NCBI GenBank assembly: GCA_030431455.1 | Contig: JAUIJE010000003.1 | Location: 72,360-136,359 of the forward strand | Direction: 5' to 3' | Source: a bacterium | Lineage (GTDB): Bacteria > Myxococcota > UBA727 > JAUIJE01 | DNA: 64,000 nucleotides | Shown here: positions 35,354 through 44,595 of the stretch, piece by piece | Position numbering within the stretch: the stretch's first letter is position 1 | Layout: every line of letters begins with the position of its first letter | Notes under the pieces: generated by a model | Told to the model about the DNA's origin: nothing | What the model saw: only the letters and a program-made list of their open reading frames with translations | Database searches by the model: none | Position numbers and translations under genes: made by a program

Positions 35354-36531
35354 GTCACTCTCCCGTTCCGCTCAAGGTCTGGCGTGGTCAACCCGAGAGC
35401 GCGCTGCAACCGCTCGCTCCAAGTCCTCGCGTTGCGTTGGGCTACGAAGTCAAAGGCCTTGGCCACCAGAGACGCCCGAAGGTCCTCATCGGTGAGCAGT
35501 CGTGAAGCGCCCGCTCTCAGTGCGTCGTCATCTTCTTCGTCGATGACAAGGCCCCACCCGTGCTCGCGCGCCCAACGCGACAACTGGCTGTCACGAGGGG
35601 CGTGTACCAAAATCGGCACACCAGAGACCAGGTACTCCATTGCCCGCGTCGGGAAGTTCGAACGAATCATGTCCTCGTTCTTTCGCTCAAAGCTGAATGG
35701 CAGGTAGAGCATCCGACTCCGTCGTTGGGCGGCGAACAGTTCGTGTCTGGAGACGAGGCCAGCGTTCACGCCTTCCTGCATGAGTCCGTAGCGGCGAAGA
35801 TGTGCTTCGTCGTTGCGGCCAAATATGTCGAGGCGGGGGTGGCCAGGGAGCTTTGGGAGTACGCGAACAAGACGCTGCACTGCATCGATGTTCATGGCGG
35901 GATAGAGCGTACCCGCCAGATGAATCACATTCTCCACCGCTTCCACTGGTGCCAGGGTCGGTGCAGCTTCGGGAAGCTCGGTGATGGTGTGCGGCAAAAG
36001 CTGCACCTCACGCCCAGCGATGGCGCCCACCTCCTCGCACAGGACGTCGGTGATGGCGAAGCAATCAGTGGCCGAACGCGCGATGCGTCCCTGCATGAAC
36101 GCCATCTGGCGATACCGGCGCCCTGGGTTGTTCTTCCAGGTGATGTCGAAATACACCACGTGCGGAATGTTCAACTGTCGCGCGACCATCCAACCCGCGA
36201 TGGCGAACACCGGGTCGGGAAAATGCAGGTACATTCGACGCGGTCGGTACCGCACCGCCAAGCCCAAGAGCCAAGCGTGCACGGCCCCGAGCAGGATGGG
36301 CCCTGAGCGCGCGTAGCCACGCTCCAGCCACCGCGCCGTGCTCTGGGTTCCGAAGCGATGTTCGCGGAAGGGGAGCCGGAGAGACTCGTCCCAGTTCACC
36401 GGGGGACCGGCTGCGACCACGCAACTGTCCGATGGGAAATGCTGGAACAGCTGATGGAGGATGATCGACGTCGGGGTTTGGCTTGCCGGGAAGCGGTAGC
36501 TGACGATCAGAATGTCAGTGCTTCGGCCCAT
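35350..36531 (-). CDS. GT-B glycosyltransferase
   Basis: This 393-residue protein starts MGRSTDILIVSYRFPASQ. It has a membrane-associating stretch (GAVHAWLLGLAVRY), VIHLAGTLYPAMN and the donor-site region SNFPTRAMEYLVSGVPILVHA, with LVIDEEDDDALRAG near the end. This is the GT4-like layout. The ATG at 36531 is chosen because the Rossmann opening follows at once; the longer open frame is a shadow of the SGNH gene. It lies in the export/assembly half of the locus, away from the other transferases. Specificity unknown. Confidence 0.78.
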   Translation of the reverse strand: MGRSTDILIVSYRFPASQTPTSIILHQLFQHFPSDSCVVAAGPPVNWDESLRLPFREHRFGTQSTARWLERGYARSGPILLGAVHAWLLGLAVRYRPRRMYLHFPDPVFAIAGWMVARQLNIPHVVYFDITWKNNPGRRYRQMAFMQGRIARSATDCFAITDVLCEEVGAIAGREVQLLPHTITELPEAAPTLAPVEAVENVIHLAGTLYPAMNIDAVQRLVRVLPKLPGHPRLDIFGRNDEAHLRRYGLMQEGVNAGLVSRHELFAAQRRSRMLYLPFSFERKNEDMIRSNFPTRAMEYLVSGVPILVHAPRDSQLSRWAREHGWGLVIDEEDDDALRAGASRLLTDEDLRASLVAKAFDFVAQRNARTWSERLQRALGLTTPDLERNGRVT

Positions 36532-36568
36532 GCGCGCTCTCTTCCGTCTGTTCAGTGTCGGGGATCGC

Positions 36569-37666
36569 TTACCGCCCCGCCGAGGAAGGGACAAGGGCGC
36601 CCTGCTCCACCAGAGCATCGACCACCACACCTGCGGCGATCTCGTGACCCAACGGCGACCAGTGCGTGTCGTTGGGGAGGTAGACGTCCTGGGTCCCGCC
36701 AGCAATGGCCGCGTTGACCGCCTGGTCCACCCGCGGAGCGAGATTCGGACCAAGGCTGTCCATGAGTCGTGTCAATCTCGAAAGCCCGCGCCCTTGCTCA
36801 CCCGACAGGTACGGCTCGTAGGCGGTGAGCTTGTCGGGGGCGAGAAGCGCCACAAACCAGTGGCCGTGGGACCGGACCCGGTTGGCCAGGGTGCGGATGG
36901 CGCACTCCACCCGAGCGAGGTTCTCGGGCGTCTGAAACCGGGGTTTGTTCAGGTCCGTGAGAAACACCAAGAGCGTGTCGCTGTTCCGATTCGAGAACAG
37001 TGACGCGGTCTTGAGCGAGAGGCTCCTTGTCTTGGTGAGGTCCATCCCGATGACCTCTCGGTTGAACATCCGAATCAGTGTGCTCGAGGCCAGCTGAAGG
37101 TCGATTTCCCACCAAGGCGGCAGGGGTTCGAATCGCGCCACACCCAGAGACAATGCCACCGCACGCTGCGGAGTGGGGAGCGCGGTGGGTGGAGTGCGCG
37201 ATGGCGGACACTCACCAAGTTTTCCTGCGGTGCGGAGGACGAGCTGGAGCTGCCGCTCGACCGCTTCAAAGATTACGATGGAGGGAGGGGACTTCACGTA
37301 CACGGGCGATGTCAGGACATCATCCCACGTCATCTCGTTGAGATGACGAACTTGCACGGTCATCCCGGTCTTGGCCCGGAGATGTGCGGGCCAGCCAAAC
37401 TCTGTCTCCATGCTGAACGAATCGCCGAGCACCAGGACGTCCGCCGGGTCCTCCCACGACGACGCCTCATACTGCGGCTCTTCAAACGCCCGCATGCTTT
37501 GGCGCGGCGCAAATTCGCGCTCCGGATAGCCACCGATCCTCGTCAGATCGCCGCCGAACGGGCCAAAGTACAGGCCCGCGACAAGCGAGACCACCATCAT
37601 CAGCCCGGGAAGGCCGAGCATGATCGCGGCGTATCGTGAATAGGCGATGTTGGACTTGGGCGTCAT
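36569..37666 (-). CDS. AlgJ/AlgX-like SGNH acetyltransferase paired with MBOAT copy 2
   Basis: This 365-residue protein has one N-terminal transmembrane segment (about residues 15-34). Its SGNH domain contains LVLGDSFSMETEF (Ser83) and LPNDTHWSPLGHEIA (Asp333, His335), the DTHW motif of AlgJ/AlgX-type polysaccharide acetyltransferases. It would act in the periplasm with the MBOAT protein encoded just upstream. The start could be this ATG or a TTG at 37684 that overlaps the MBOAT stop (TTGA); the ATG has GGGGAG directly upstream but too close to be ideal. Confidence 0.84.
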   Translation of the reverse strand: MTPKSNIAYSRYAAIMLGLPGLMMVVSLVAGLYFGPFGGDLTRIGGYPEREFAPRQSMRAFEEPQYEASSWEDPADVLVLGDSFSMETEFGWPAHLRAKTGMTVQVRHLNEMTWDDVLTSPVYVKSPPSIVIFEAVERQLQLVLRTAGKLGECPPSRTPPTALPTPQRAVALSLGVARFEPLPPWWEIDLQLASSTLIRMFNREVIGMDLTKTRSLSLKTASLFSNRNSDTLLVFLTDLNKPRFQTPENLARVECAIRTLANRVRSHGHWFVALLAPDKLTAYEPYLSGEQGRGLSRLTRLMDSLGPNLAPRVDQAVNAAIAGGTQDVYLPNDTHWSPLGHEIAAGVVVDALVEQGALVPSSAGR

Positions 37667-37680
37667 GCTCCCCGAGTTTG

Positions 37681-39201
37681 TCAAAAGTTGTAGTACAGGA
37701 ACTCACTGCCTGCGGACAGGCTGACCAACGCCCAGGTCGCAGCCAACCCCAACAACAGCGCCCAGTGCAACGCCAGACTGAAGCGTAACCGGGGCCGTGG
37801 GCGTGTCGGCGCCAATCGCATGAACTCCTGGACGTTGGGCATGAAAAACGTCAAGCAAGCGGCCACCACCACCCACAACGCCGCGCCTGCGAAGTCCCGA
37901 CCGAACCAGATCGGCACCACCGGTGTCACGAGCATCTGCCCCCATTCGCCTTCGGCCCCCGAGAAGAACCGGTCGGCGATGGAAGCGGGAAGGTAGACCC
38001 CCTCCATGCCCGCCATCCCCCGCAACAATGCCATTGCCCCGTCTGTGGTGGTGGCGCGAAAAAAGATCCACCCCAGAACGACACAGCCGAACGTCATCAC
38101 CTGGCCCACGCGGGCCGCGGCCCAGCTTTGTGTTGGAGGCAGCAGGCTGCGCAAACCATGGTTGACGATGAGGTACGTGCCGTGGAGCCCGCCCCAGAAC
38201 ATGAAGTTCCATCCGGCGCCGTGCCAAAGTCCCCCCAAAAGCATGGTGACCATCAAGTTCAGGTGTCTGCGCGCCTTTCCTCGACGGTTTCCCCCGAGAG
38301 CAATGTACAGATAGTCACGGAGAAAACGTGAGAGTGTGATGTGCCAGCGTCGCCAGAACTCGATCACCGACGTGGCTTTGTAAGGGGAATCGAAATTGAA
38401 AGGGAGCCGCAACCCGAACACCAGCCCAAGGCCGATGGCCATGTCGGAATAGCCAGAGAAATCGAAATAGAGCTGAAACGTGTATGCAAGGGCTCCGCCC
38501 CACGCCTCAAAAAGGGTCGGGGCGCCAACCCCCCGATCCGCGGCATCGAAAACAGTGTTGGCAAATGGTGCCAAGCTGTCCGCGATGACAACCTTCTTGA
38601 ACAGGCCGAGGACAAACACAGACATTCCCACCGCAAAGTTGCGCGACCTGATCTTGAGCGCCCATTTTCGGGCAAGCTGCGGCAACAGTTCGTGGTGGGA
38701 GACGATGGGACCGGCGATGAGTTGTGGAAAGAACGTCACAAAGAAGCCGTACGGCAACAGGCCGCCCGGCCGGGCCTCTGCTCGGCTTGTGTCGACGAGG
38801 AAAGCGATCTGCTGAAACGTGAAGAACGAAATCGCGAGGGGAAGCGCCACTTTGGGCGGAGCGAGCGTTGTGTCGAAGACGTGGTTGAGGTTGGTGACGA
38901 TGAAGGCAGCGTATTTGAAGTATCCAAGCAGCCCGAGGTTCAGAGCAACACCCGCCACGAGCCACCGACGCCGGCTCCCGGGGTGGGGCGCAGCGCCAAT
39001 GGCATGACCAAGGCGATGGTTGACCAGAACCGAACCCACGATCAGTGGCAGGTAGGTCGGGTTCCAATAGCCGTAGAATACCAAGGACGCGACGCCCAAA
39101 AACGCGACGGCGACATCCCTGCCGAACCTGTTCGCGTATCGGGTGCCGACAATGACAACCGGCATGAACAGGAAGATGAAGGTATAGCTGTTGAAGAGCA
39201 T
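37681..39201 (-). CDS. MBOAT-family O-acyltransferase (AlgI/DltB-like), copy 2
   Basis: This 506-residue polytopic protein has MLFNSYTFIFLFMP, QLYFDFSGYSDMAIGLGLVF, FWRRWHITLSRFLRDYLYIA and GGLWHGAGWNFMFWG, the last with the catalytic His. It is about 45 residues longer than the plus-strand copy, mainly in the C-terminal region. With the following SGNH gene it forms a complete O-acetylation pair. It starts at an ATG 52 nt after the lipoprotein stop. The two MBOATs face each other across a GT and a nucleotidyltransferase gene. Confidence 0.93.
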   Translation of the reverse strand: MLFNSYTFIFLFMPVVIVGTRYANRFGRDVAVAFLGVASLVFYGYWNPTYLPLIVGSVLVNHRLGHAIGAAPHPGSRRRWLVAGVALNLGLLGYFKYAAFIVTNLNHVFDTTLAPPKVALPLAISFFTFQQIAFLVDTSRAEARPGGLLPYGFFVTFFPQLIAGPIVSHHELLPQLARKWALKIRSRNFAVGMSVFVLGLFKKVVIADSLAPFANTVFDAADRGVGAPTLFEAWGGALAYTFQLYFDFSGYSDMAIGLGLVFGLRLPFNFDSPYKATSVIEFWRRWHITLSRFLRDYLYIALGGNRRGKARRHLNLMVTMLLGGLWHGAGWNFMFWGGLHGTYLIVNHGLRSLLPPTQSWAAARVGQVMTFGCVVLGWIFFRATTTDGAMALLRGMAGMEGVYLPASIADRFFSGAEGEWGQMLVTPVVPIWFGRDFAGAALWVVVAACLTFFMPNVQEFMRLAPTRPRPRLRFSLALHWALLLGLAATWALVSLSAGSEFLYYNF

Positions 39202-39253
39202 CTACGGTTCTGGTGACAACGAGAAAACTCGATATCGCAAATGCTCCATGGCG

Positions 39254-41119
39254 TCAGGACGAACCGTTGCCGTGGATGGTCGTCGCCCCGCCGACCGCCG
39301 TCTGTGTCAAGAACCAGTTGATTTCGGAAAGCGGCAGGTCGGTATTTCCGGTCACCGTGAGGTCTCCACCTACTTCATCCAGCGCCTCAAGCGCGCTCAG
39401 AGAAGCCAATGAGGTGTTGTCGCTCAGAACCAAGGCATTGCCAACGAATGAGAGCGAATCGAGACCTGCCAGGGACGTAAGGCCGGCGTTCTCGATCAAC
39501 TGCGCATTTCCTGTCACGGTCCCGAGCGACTCCACTCCGGAGAGCTCAGACAGGCTGTTGTGTCCTCGCAAGAAGAAATCGCCGCCAATATTGACGAGGT
39601 TCGGCAGATTGAGTGTGATGAGTCCCACGTTGTAAGCCAGGTGTACGTCTCCTGGGACGTATTGGGTAATGGCCAACGATACCGAAGTCAGAGAGGGGTT
39701 GTACCGGAGGTCAAGACCGCTGGGCGCCGGTACGTTGTCCAGCACAACCTCGTTCAGCTGAGGGTTGAACCAGATCCTCGCGGCTGCACCCAGAAACTCA
39801 AGGTTGGCGAATTCAACTATTGCGACCGCATCGTTCTCGAACACGTCAATGCGACTCTGTACTTGAAGCAACGAATCGACTGACACCTCCAACAAAGCCG
39901 GATTCTGCTCCAACACCAGCGCTCCTTCAACCCGAGCCAGGGAAGAAAGAGCGTCCAACGACAACAGCGAGTCCTCCCCGCGAATGGCCAGAGTGCCGAC
40001 CTGCTCCAACTGCTGCAGTCCCTCCAACGAAGTGATTCCATTGTTCGCTTGGAGCGTAATACCGCCTGTCATTTGCACGAGCGCAGTACCGGTCAGCGAA
40101 CCAAGAGAGTCATTGGCGGCAATGCTGAGCTCACCCCCGACGTCCCCAAGAGCATCCAAGCCCGACAGATCCACCAGCGAGTCGTTGTTGTGTATGAGGA
40201 AGCTACCGTTGACGCGCTCAAGGCCGTTGAATCCGTTTAACGACGCCAACATCGCATTGTTGGCCACAATGATGTCGCCTGAAACCTGCTTCAATCGCTC
40301 GAAGCCCGATAGGTCAACCAGGCCGGTGTTCACGATCAAGAGATTCCCCACCACACAAGCAACATCTTCGAACACCTCCACGTCGCTCGCGTCTGAGATC
40401 GAGTAGGTCCCGTCGAGAATCCCACCCTCTCCGCATAGTTCGGGTTCGACGTCGCCTGGTAGCCCGTTGCACACAAAGGTCTCAGCATCGACTTCCTCGA
40501 TGCTCAATGTGCCATCCGCGTCAATGTCGTCTCCGACGCGGACGGCAACCCCGCCGTTCGGGCAGTCAAAACCAGGGGGTACCGGTGTGGTATCCACCAG
40601 TGTTTCAACGCCCGCACAGACATTGGATTGGTGGACGACCTCTTCGTCGTCCAGGTAGCCGTTGTGGTTTCGGTCCTCGCCAGTCAGAATCGCGACACCA
40701 CCATGTTGGCACGCGAGCCCGGGCGCGATCACAAGTGTGCGAACCAGCCCATTTTCTCCGTCGGACTCGCAGATGAGGCTCGTTTCCAACACTTCGTTGT
40801 CATCGAGAATTCCGTTGTCGTTGAGGTCGAGCCCGGTGGTGATCAACACCCCCCCAAATGCACACGCACTGCCATCATCTAAACGCTCGACCCGAACTTT
40901 CTCGGCGGGTTGGGCGTCGCAAGCAATCGCTTGGGACTCCACTTCGTCATCGGCCAGCACACCATCCTCGTCCAGGTCGTGACCGAACTCGATCAGCCGC
41001 CCCCCCCAAGGACAGATTTCTCCCTCCTTGATGTCCGTGGAGCGGTGTAGCTCATCGGCAGTGTCCACAGGATCGGCGCAGGCGACGCCCAGCAACAAAA
41101 CGCTCAGAATTCGCCACAT
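39254..41119 (-). CDS. Lipoprotein with four EF-loop cysteine modules and L-domain-like repeats
   Basis: This 621-residue protein begins with a signal peptide and a lipobox-like LLGVAC (Cys14). Residues 32-217 hold four modules about 50 residues apart. Each runs Cys, Gly-Gly, a 12-residue EF-hand-type loop, then Cys. The loops start at Asp48, Asp98, Asp149 and Asp198 and end in Glu59, Glu109, Glu160 and Glu209. From about residue 229 to the end run irregular leucine-rich repeats like receptor L domains (LVDLSGFERLKQVSGDI and similar). An AGGGGAGGGG ribosome-binding site precedes the ATG at 41119. The protein is probably on the outer membrane or surface. Calcium binding and contact with the polysaccharide are inference. 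Confidence 0.8.
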   Translation of the reverse strand: MWRILSVLLLGVACADPVDTADELHRSTDIKEGEICPWGGRLIEFGHDLDEDGVLADDEVESQAIACDAQPAEKVRVERLDDGSACAFGGVLITTGLDLNDNGILDDNEVLETSLICESDGENGLVRTLVIAPGLACQHGGVAILTGEDRNHNGYLDDEEVVHQSNVCAGVETLVDTTPVPPGFDCPNGGVAVRVGDDIDADGTLSIEEVDAETFVCNGLPGDVEPELCGEGGILDGTYSISDASDVEVFEDVACVVGNLLIVNTGLVDLSGFERLKQVSGDIIVANNAMLASLNGFNGLERVNGSFLIHNNDSLVDLSGLDALGDVGGELSIAANDSLGSLTGTALVQMTGGITLQANNGITSLEGLQQLEQVGTLAIRGEDSLLSLDALSSLARVEGALVLEQNPALLEVSVDSLLQVQSRIDVFENDAVAIVEFANLEFLGAAARIWFNPQLNEVVLDNVPAPSGLDLRYNPSLTSVSLAITQYVPGDVHLAYNVGLITLNLPNLVNIGGDFFLRGHNSLSELSGVESLGTVTGNAQLIENAGLTSLAGLDSLSFVGNALVLSDNTSLASLSALEALDEVGGDLTVTGNTDLPLSEINWFLTQTAVGGATTIHGNGSS

Positions 41120-41151
41120 GGCCCCTCCCCCTGCACGGCCAGTATGCCGAA

Positions 41152-41679
41152 TCAAACGGAGGGCTGCATCGGGCCGCGAGGATGAGCGGGCACGACGTCC
41201 TCCGCGTTCAGCGAACACGTCACCACCCTGCCGAGCAGAGCCACCTCGACGGCGAGTATGTCGTTGGCGCGCCCACACACGCGCCCACGCACCCCCGTTA
41301 AGGGGCCGCGGCCGATCAGCACATCCGTCCCGGCAGGCAGCGTGTCGACCACGGCCAGGTCCCTGCGAAGCTCGACCATCGTGCGAAGCGCCGTCACCAC
41401 ATCGTCCGGCACGTGGCTTGCTCGGCCACCGCGCAGTCCCACGACGTCGACAACGCCGCGCACCTTGCGAATCCTCAACAGCTCACGCGGCCCAAGATGG
41501 ACATGCACAAAAACATAGCCCGGGAAAAGCGCCAAATCCTGCGTGCGGATTCGGTCGCTCCACACCCGCCGAACCCGACACGTCGGCAAAAACGTCTCGA
41601 GGCCTGACCGCTCAAGGCCACGCGTGACGGATCCCTCTTGGCGCGTGCGCACGTGAACTGCATGCCACGCCAACGTCAT
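41152..41679 (-). CDS. NusG/RfaH-like transcription antitermination factor
   Basis: This 175-residue NusG paralogue has an NGN domain (about 1-110) with WHAVHVRTRQEGSVTRGL, ETFLPTCRVRRVW and LFPGYVFVHVHLG. A KOW domain (about 115-160) has GTDVLIGRGPLTGVRGRV. Specialised NusG paralogues such as RfaH, LoaP and UpxY are encoded in the long polysaccharide operons they help transcribe. This one overlaps the Wzc-type kinase stop as ATGA. It could aid read-through of the long operons in this locus; no conserved ops-type site was recognised. Confidence 0.86.
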   Translation of the reverse strand: MTLAWHAVHVRTRQEGSVTRGLERSGLETFLPTCRVRRVWSDRIRTQDLALFPGYVFVHVHLGPRELLRIRKVRGVVDVVGLRGGRASHVPDDVVTALRTMVELRRDLAVVDTLPAGTDVLIGRGPLTGVRGRVCGRANDILAVEVALLGRVVTCSLNAEDVVPAHPRGPMQPSV

Positions 41680-43934
41680 GCCTCCGCCCCTTGGCTTTGA
41701 GACTCCCCGTAGTAGTACCCGTACTTTCGGTAATACGCGTAGTAGTCACTCCCGTACCGCTTTGCTGCGAGGTCAACGTCGTTGAGCAAGCAGCCGAAAA
41801 GCGGCACGTTCGCATCGGTGAGCGTCCTCACCGCCTGCTTCGCCGATGCCTTCGTGGTCTCCTGGTACTTCAGGACCACCACCGTGCCATCCACCTGGGT
41901 CCCCACGATGACCGGATCGGTGACCGCGCCAACTGGAGGCGAATCGAACACAATGCGTGTGTACTTCTCCTTCATCTGCTCGATGAGCTTCGAGAAGGAT
42001 TGTGTGTGGAGCAACTCTGCGGGATTGGGCGGGACCGGTCCGCACACGAGGACGTCTAGACCGGGCGCGTCGGTCGCCTGAACAGCCTCCAACAACGTGG
42101 AATCACCCACAATGCAAGACGACAGGCCCTTGTCGTTGGGCACGCCGAACGCGCGGTGAAGACGAGGGCGGCGCATATCGGTGTCCACGATCAGCGTCCG
42201 TCCCCCCGACTGCGCCATCGTGACCGCGAGGTTGATCGCCGTCGTGGTTTTCCCTTCGCGGGGTGAAGGGGACGTGACGAGCACCGTTCTCAGAGGCTTG
42301 TCCGGCGTCATGAACATCAGGTTGGACCGCACGAATCGCAGACACTCCGCGGGAGTACTCTTGGGATGCTTCATCACGTAGAGGTCGCGTTCTTGGAAAT
42401 ACTGGTCCTTCTTCGCGCCAGTCGATTTGGGGGTGGGTCCGACGTCGATGAGGGGCACAATGCCAAGGAATGGCGTTTTCGGAAGGACCGTCGCGACGTC
42501 CTCTTGATTTTTGAGTGTGTTGTCGAGGAGGTCAAGAACCAGCACCAAGGCGATCCCGAGAAGCAAACCGAGAAATACGCCGACGCTGAGGTTATTCCGG
42601 TAGCTGGGTCGAAATGCACCGCCGGGATCTCTCGCTTTTTCCAGGATGCTCACGTTGTTGATGTGAAGCGCACCGGTGAGGTCTGTCTCTTTCATGCGCG
42701 TCGTCACAAGTGTGAATAGGCGTTCGTTGGTGTCAACGTCACGCTTGAGACGTCGGTAGTCGAGCTGCAGTTTGTTCAGCCTCGCCTCCCGTTGACGTTC
42801 CGTGGCGAGGGCGACCTTCAGACCTTCCTCGGTTGCCGCCATCGACGTCTGCTGGCGATTCAGCGCTGCAATGATGTTTGAGATTTCCTTTTCGAGCCGC
42901 TGCTCCAGCAGATGCCGCTTCTCGGCCAACGCGAGCATCTTGGGGTGAGCGGGCTGATAGCGCGCCGCAAGCTCCCTCCACTCCGTCTCGAGGTCGGCCA
43001 GCGCGGTCTTGAGACTCGAAACGACCGGAGCGGTTTGGACTTCGTAGATCGAGTCCACCAAAGACGGTTCTTCTTGGATCAGCTTGAGCATGTCCGCGTC
43101 GGTCTGGCCTTGAATCCGAGCGGCTTGCACCTCGGCCAAACGAGCATTGAACGAGTTGAGCCTCTGTTTCACAGACTCCAGCTGCGACTCGAGACTTGCG
43201 TTGAGAACGTTGTTCTCCTCCATGAAGCGGTAGAGTTCGTCCTCACTCGCCTCAAGCTTCTTCTTCAGTTCGGCATACTGGACCGACAACCACGTGCCGG
43301 CGTCACGGGTGCCATCTACGCGACGCTCGCCATTCAGCTCCATGTACGCCTTTGCGACGGCGTTGGCGATCAAGGCGGTGCGTTCCTTGTGTGCACTTAC
43401 GGCAATGATGTGAACGATGTTTTGCGTCTTCTCCGGCTCAACGCTGTACCGACCAAGAACAAAATCAGCGGGATCGAGTTCTGCTCGCTGCCGGTCGCGC
43501 TCGACGGCATCTTTTACAGCGTCTAGCCCCGTCCATGTGTCATCGCTGAGCACACCGATGATTTCTCCCGCGCGGCGGGCCACAGCGCGGGACTGAATTA
43601 CGCGGTATTCCTTTTCATAGAACGCTTCTGTCGCCCAAAAGCCCCCGGTCCCAAGCTGCACCACGTCCTGCACACCGCTCAGGATGTTTGAGTTGGTCGA
43701 GGTGTCGATGATGATCGTGGCTTGGGCTTGGTACAGACGCGGTTGGCGCGACGTGTAGACCAATGTAACGCCGGCCGCTGCAGCAGCGGCCAAGACAACG
43801 ATCCACCAGCGCTTTCTGAGGGCATCGAGGTAGCGCCGCACATCGATGCTGCTCTCTTGCGGCGGCTCAGCGAGACCGAAATCCGACAACAGCTCGGAGG
43901 CGGAAGGGCCCTGTGGATTGGGGGTCGACGCCAT
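41676..43934 (-). CDS. wzc: Polysaccharide co-polymerase and tyrosine autokinase (Wzc/BY-kinase)
   Basis: This 752-residue protein has a Wzz domain between transmembrane segments (about 43-60 and 449-468) with a coiled-coil-rich periplasmic part (220-400). The cytoplasmic BY-kinase domain has Walker A SPSPREGKTTT (555-565), Walker A' LIVDTDMRRP (581-590) and Walker B IVFDSPP (661-667). A tyrosine cluster with nine Tyr lies between 727 and 742. It controls chain length and export by cyclic autophosphorylation together with the OPX protein. The ATG at 43934 lies 13 nt after the wza-like stop. Confidence 0.94.
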   Translation of the reverse strand: MASTPNPQGPSASELLSDFGLAEPPQESSIDVRRYLDALRKRWWIVVLAAAAAAGVTLVYTSRQPRLYQAQATIIIDTSTNSNILSGVQDVVQLGTGGFWATEAFYEKEYRVIQSRAVARRAGEIIGVLSDDTWTGLDAVKDAVERDRQRAELDPADFVLGRYSVEPEKTQNIVHIIAVSAHKERTALIANAVAKAYMELNGERRVDGTRDAGTWLSVQYAELKKKLEASEDELYRFMEENNVLNASLESQLESVKQRLNSFNARLAEVQAARIQGQTDADMLKLIQEEPSLVDSIYEVQTAPVVSSLKTALADLETEWRELAARYQPAHPKMLALAEKRHLLEQRLEKEISNIIAALNRQQTSMAATEEGLKVALATERQREARLNKLQLDYRRLKRDVDTNERLFTLVTTRMKETDLTGALHINNVSILEKARDPGGAFRPSYRNNLSVGVFLGLLLGIALVLVLDLLDNTLKNQEDVATVLPKTPFLGIVPLIDVGPTPKSTGAKKDQYFQERDLYVMKHPKSTPAECLRFVRSNLMFMTPDKPLRTVLVTSPSPREGKTTTAINLAVTMAQSGGRTLIVDTDMRRPRLHRAFGVPNDKGLSSCIVGDSTLLEAVQATDAPGLDVLVCGPVPPNPAELLHTQSFSKLIEQMKEKYTRIVFDSPPVGAVTDPVIVGTQVDGTVVVLKYQETTKASAKQAVRTLTDANVPLFGCLLNDVDLAAKRYGSDYYAYYRKYGYYYGESQSQGAEA

Positions 43935-43947
43935 GGGTTCGCCGCTC

Positions 43948-44529
43948 CTAGAAATAGCTCTCAGGCACAAACACGATGTCGCCCGGGACGAGCTCGACGT
44001 CGGGTTTATCGCCGCGCTGAATATCGTTCACGTCGATCGAGATCTTTCGCTGGGCGTCCCCATTCCCGCGGGTCACCAGCGTTCGGTTCAAATCGCCGAG
44101 CCTCGTGGCGCCACCTGCTTCGGCGATTGCCGCAATGACCGTCATTCCTTCTTGGTAGTCGTAGTTGCCGGGGTTCTTCACCTGCCCCAACACATACACC
44201 CGCCGCGAATTGAACTTCTTCACCAACAAGCTGACCTGCGCGTTCTTGAGGTACGCCTCGTTGTAGCGAGTCTGGATCAGCAGCTGCGCGTCGTTCGGTT
44301 CCAGGCCATTCACAGCGACCTCACCGATGAGAGGGAGCCGGAGGGTCCCGTCGGCGCCCACTTGGTGGACACCCGAGAGGTCTGGTTCGCCAAACACGCG
44401 AACCTCAACGACGTCATTGGGGCCCAGGACAGGCTTGAGCTCCCCCGCGGTCACCTGCGGCGCAGGCTCCGGGCCAGAAGCACAAGCTGCCCCAGTGAGC
44501 ACAGCCAGGATGGCGATGGTTCTCTTCAT
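43948..44529 (-). CDS. Short OPX polysaccharide export protein (Wza-like, no C-terminal part)
   Basis: This 193-residue protein has a signal peptide with a lipobox-like end at Cys16 (LTGAAC). The polysaccharide export domain follows (LGPNDVVEVRVFGEPDLSGV, RLPLIGEVAVNGLEP). Next is an SLBB domain with RRVYVLGQVKNPGNYDYQEG and LVPGDIVFVPESYF at the very end. E. coli Wza is about 380 residues and has extra domains plus a C-terminal helix through the outer membrane; all of that is absent here. The barrel gene immediately upstream probably supplies the missing outer-membrane pore. The ATG at 44529 has only a weak ribosome-binding site. Confidence 0.9.
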   Translation of the reverse strand: MKRTIAILAVLTGAACASGPEPAPQVTAGELKPVLGPNDVVEVRVFGEPDLSGVHQVGADGTLRLPLIGEVAVNGLEPNDAQLLIQTRYNEAYLKNAQVSLLVKKFNSRRVYVLGQVKNPGNYDYQEGMTVIAAIAEAGGATRLGDLNRTLVTRGNGDAQRKISIDVNDIQRGDKPDVELVPGDIVFVPESYF

Positions 44530-44595
44530 CTTGTGTTTAATACGTGAACACACACCCCGGAGACATTCAATCGGGGCGGGATCTTCGGCTCACAC

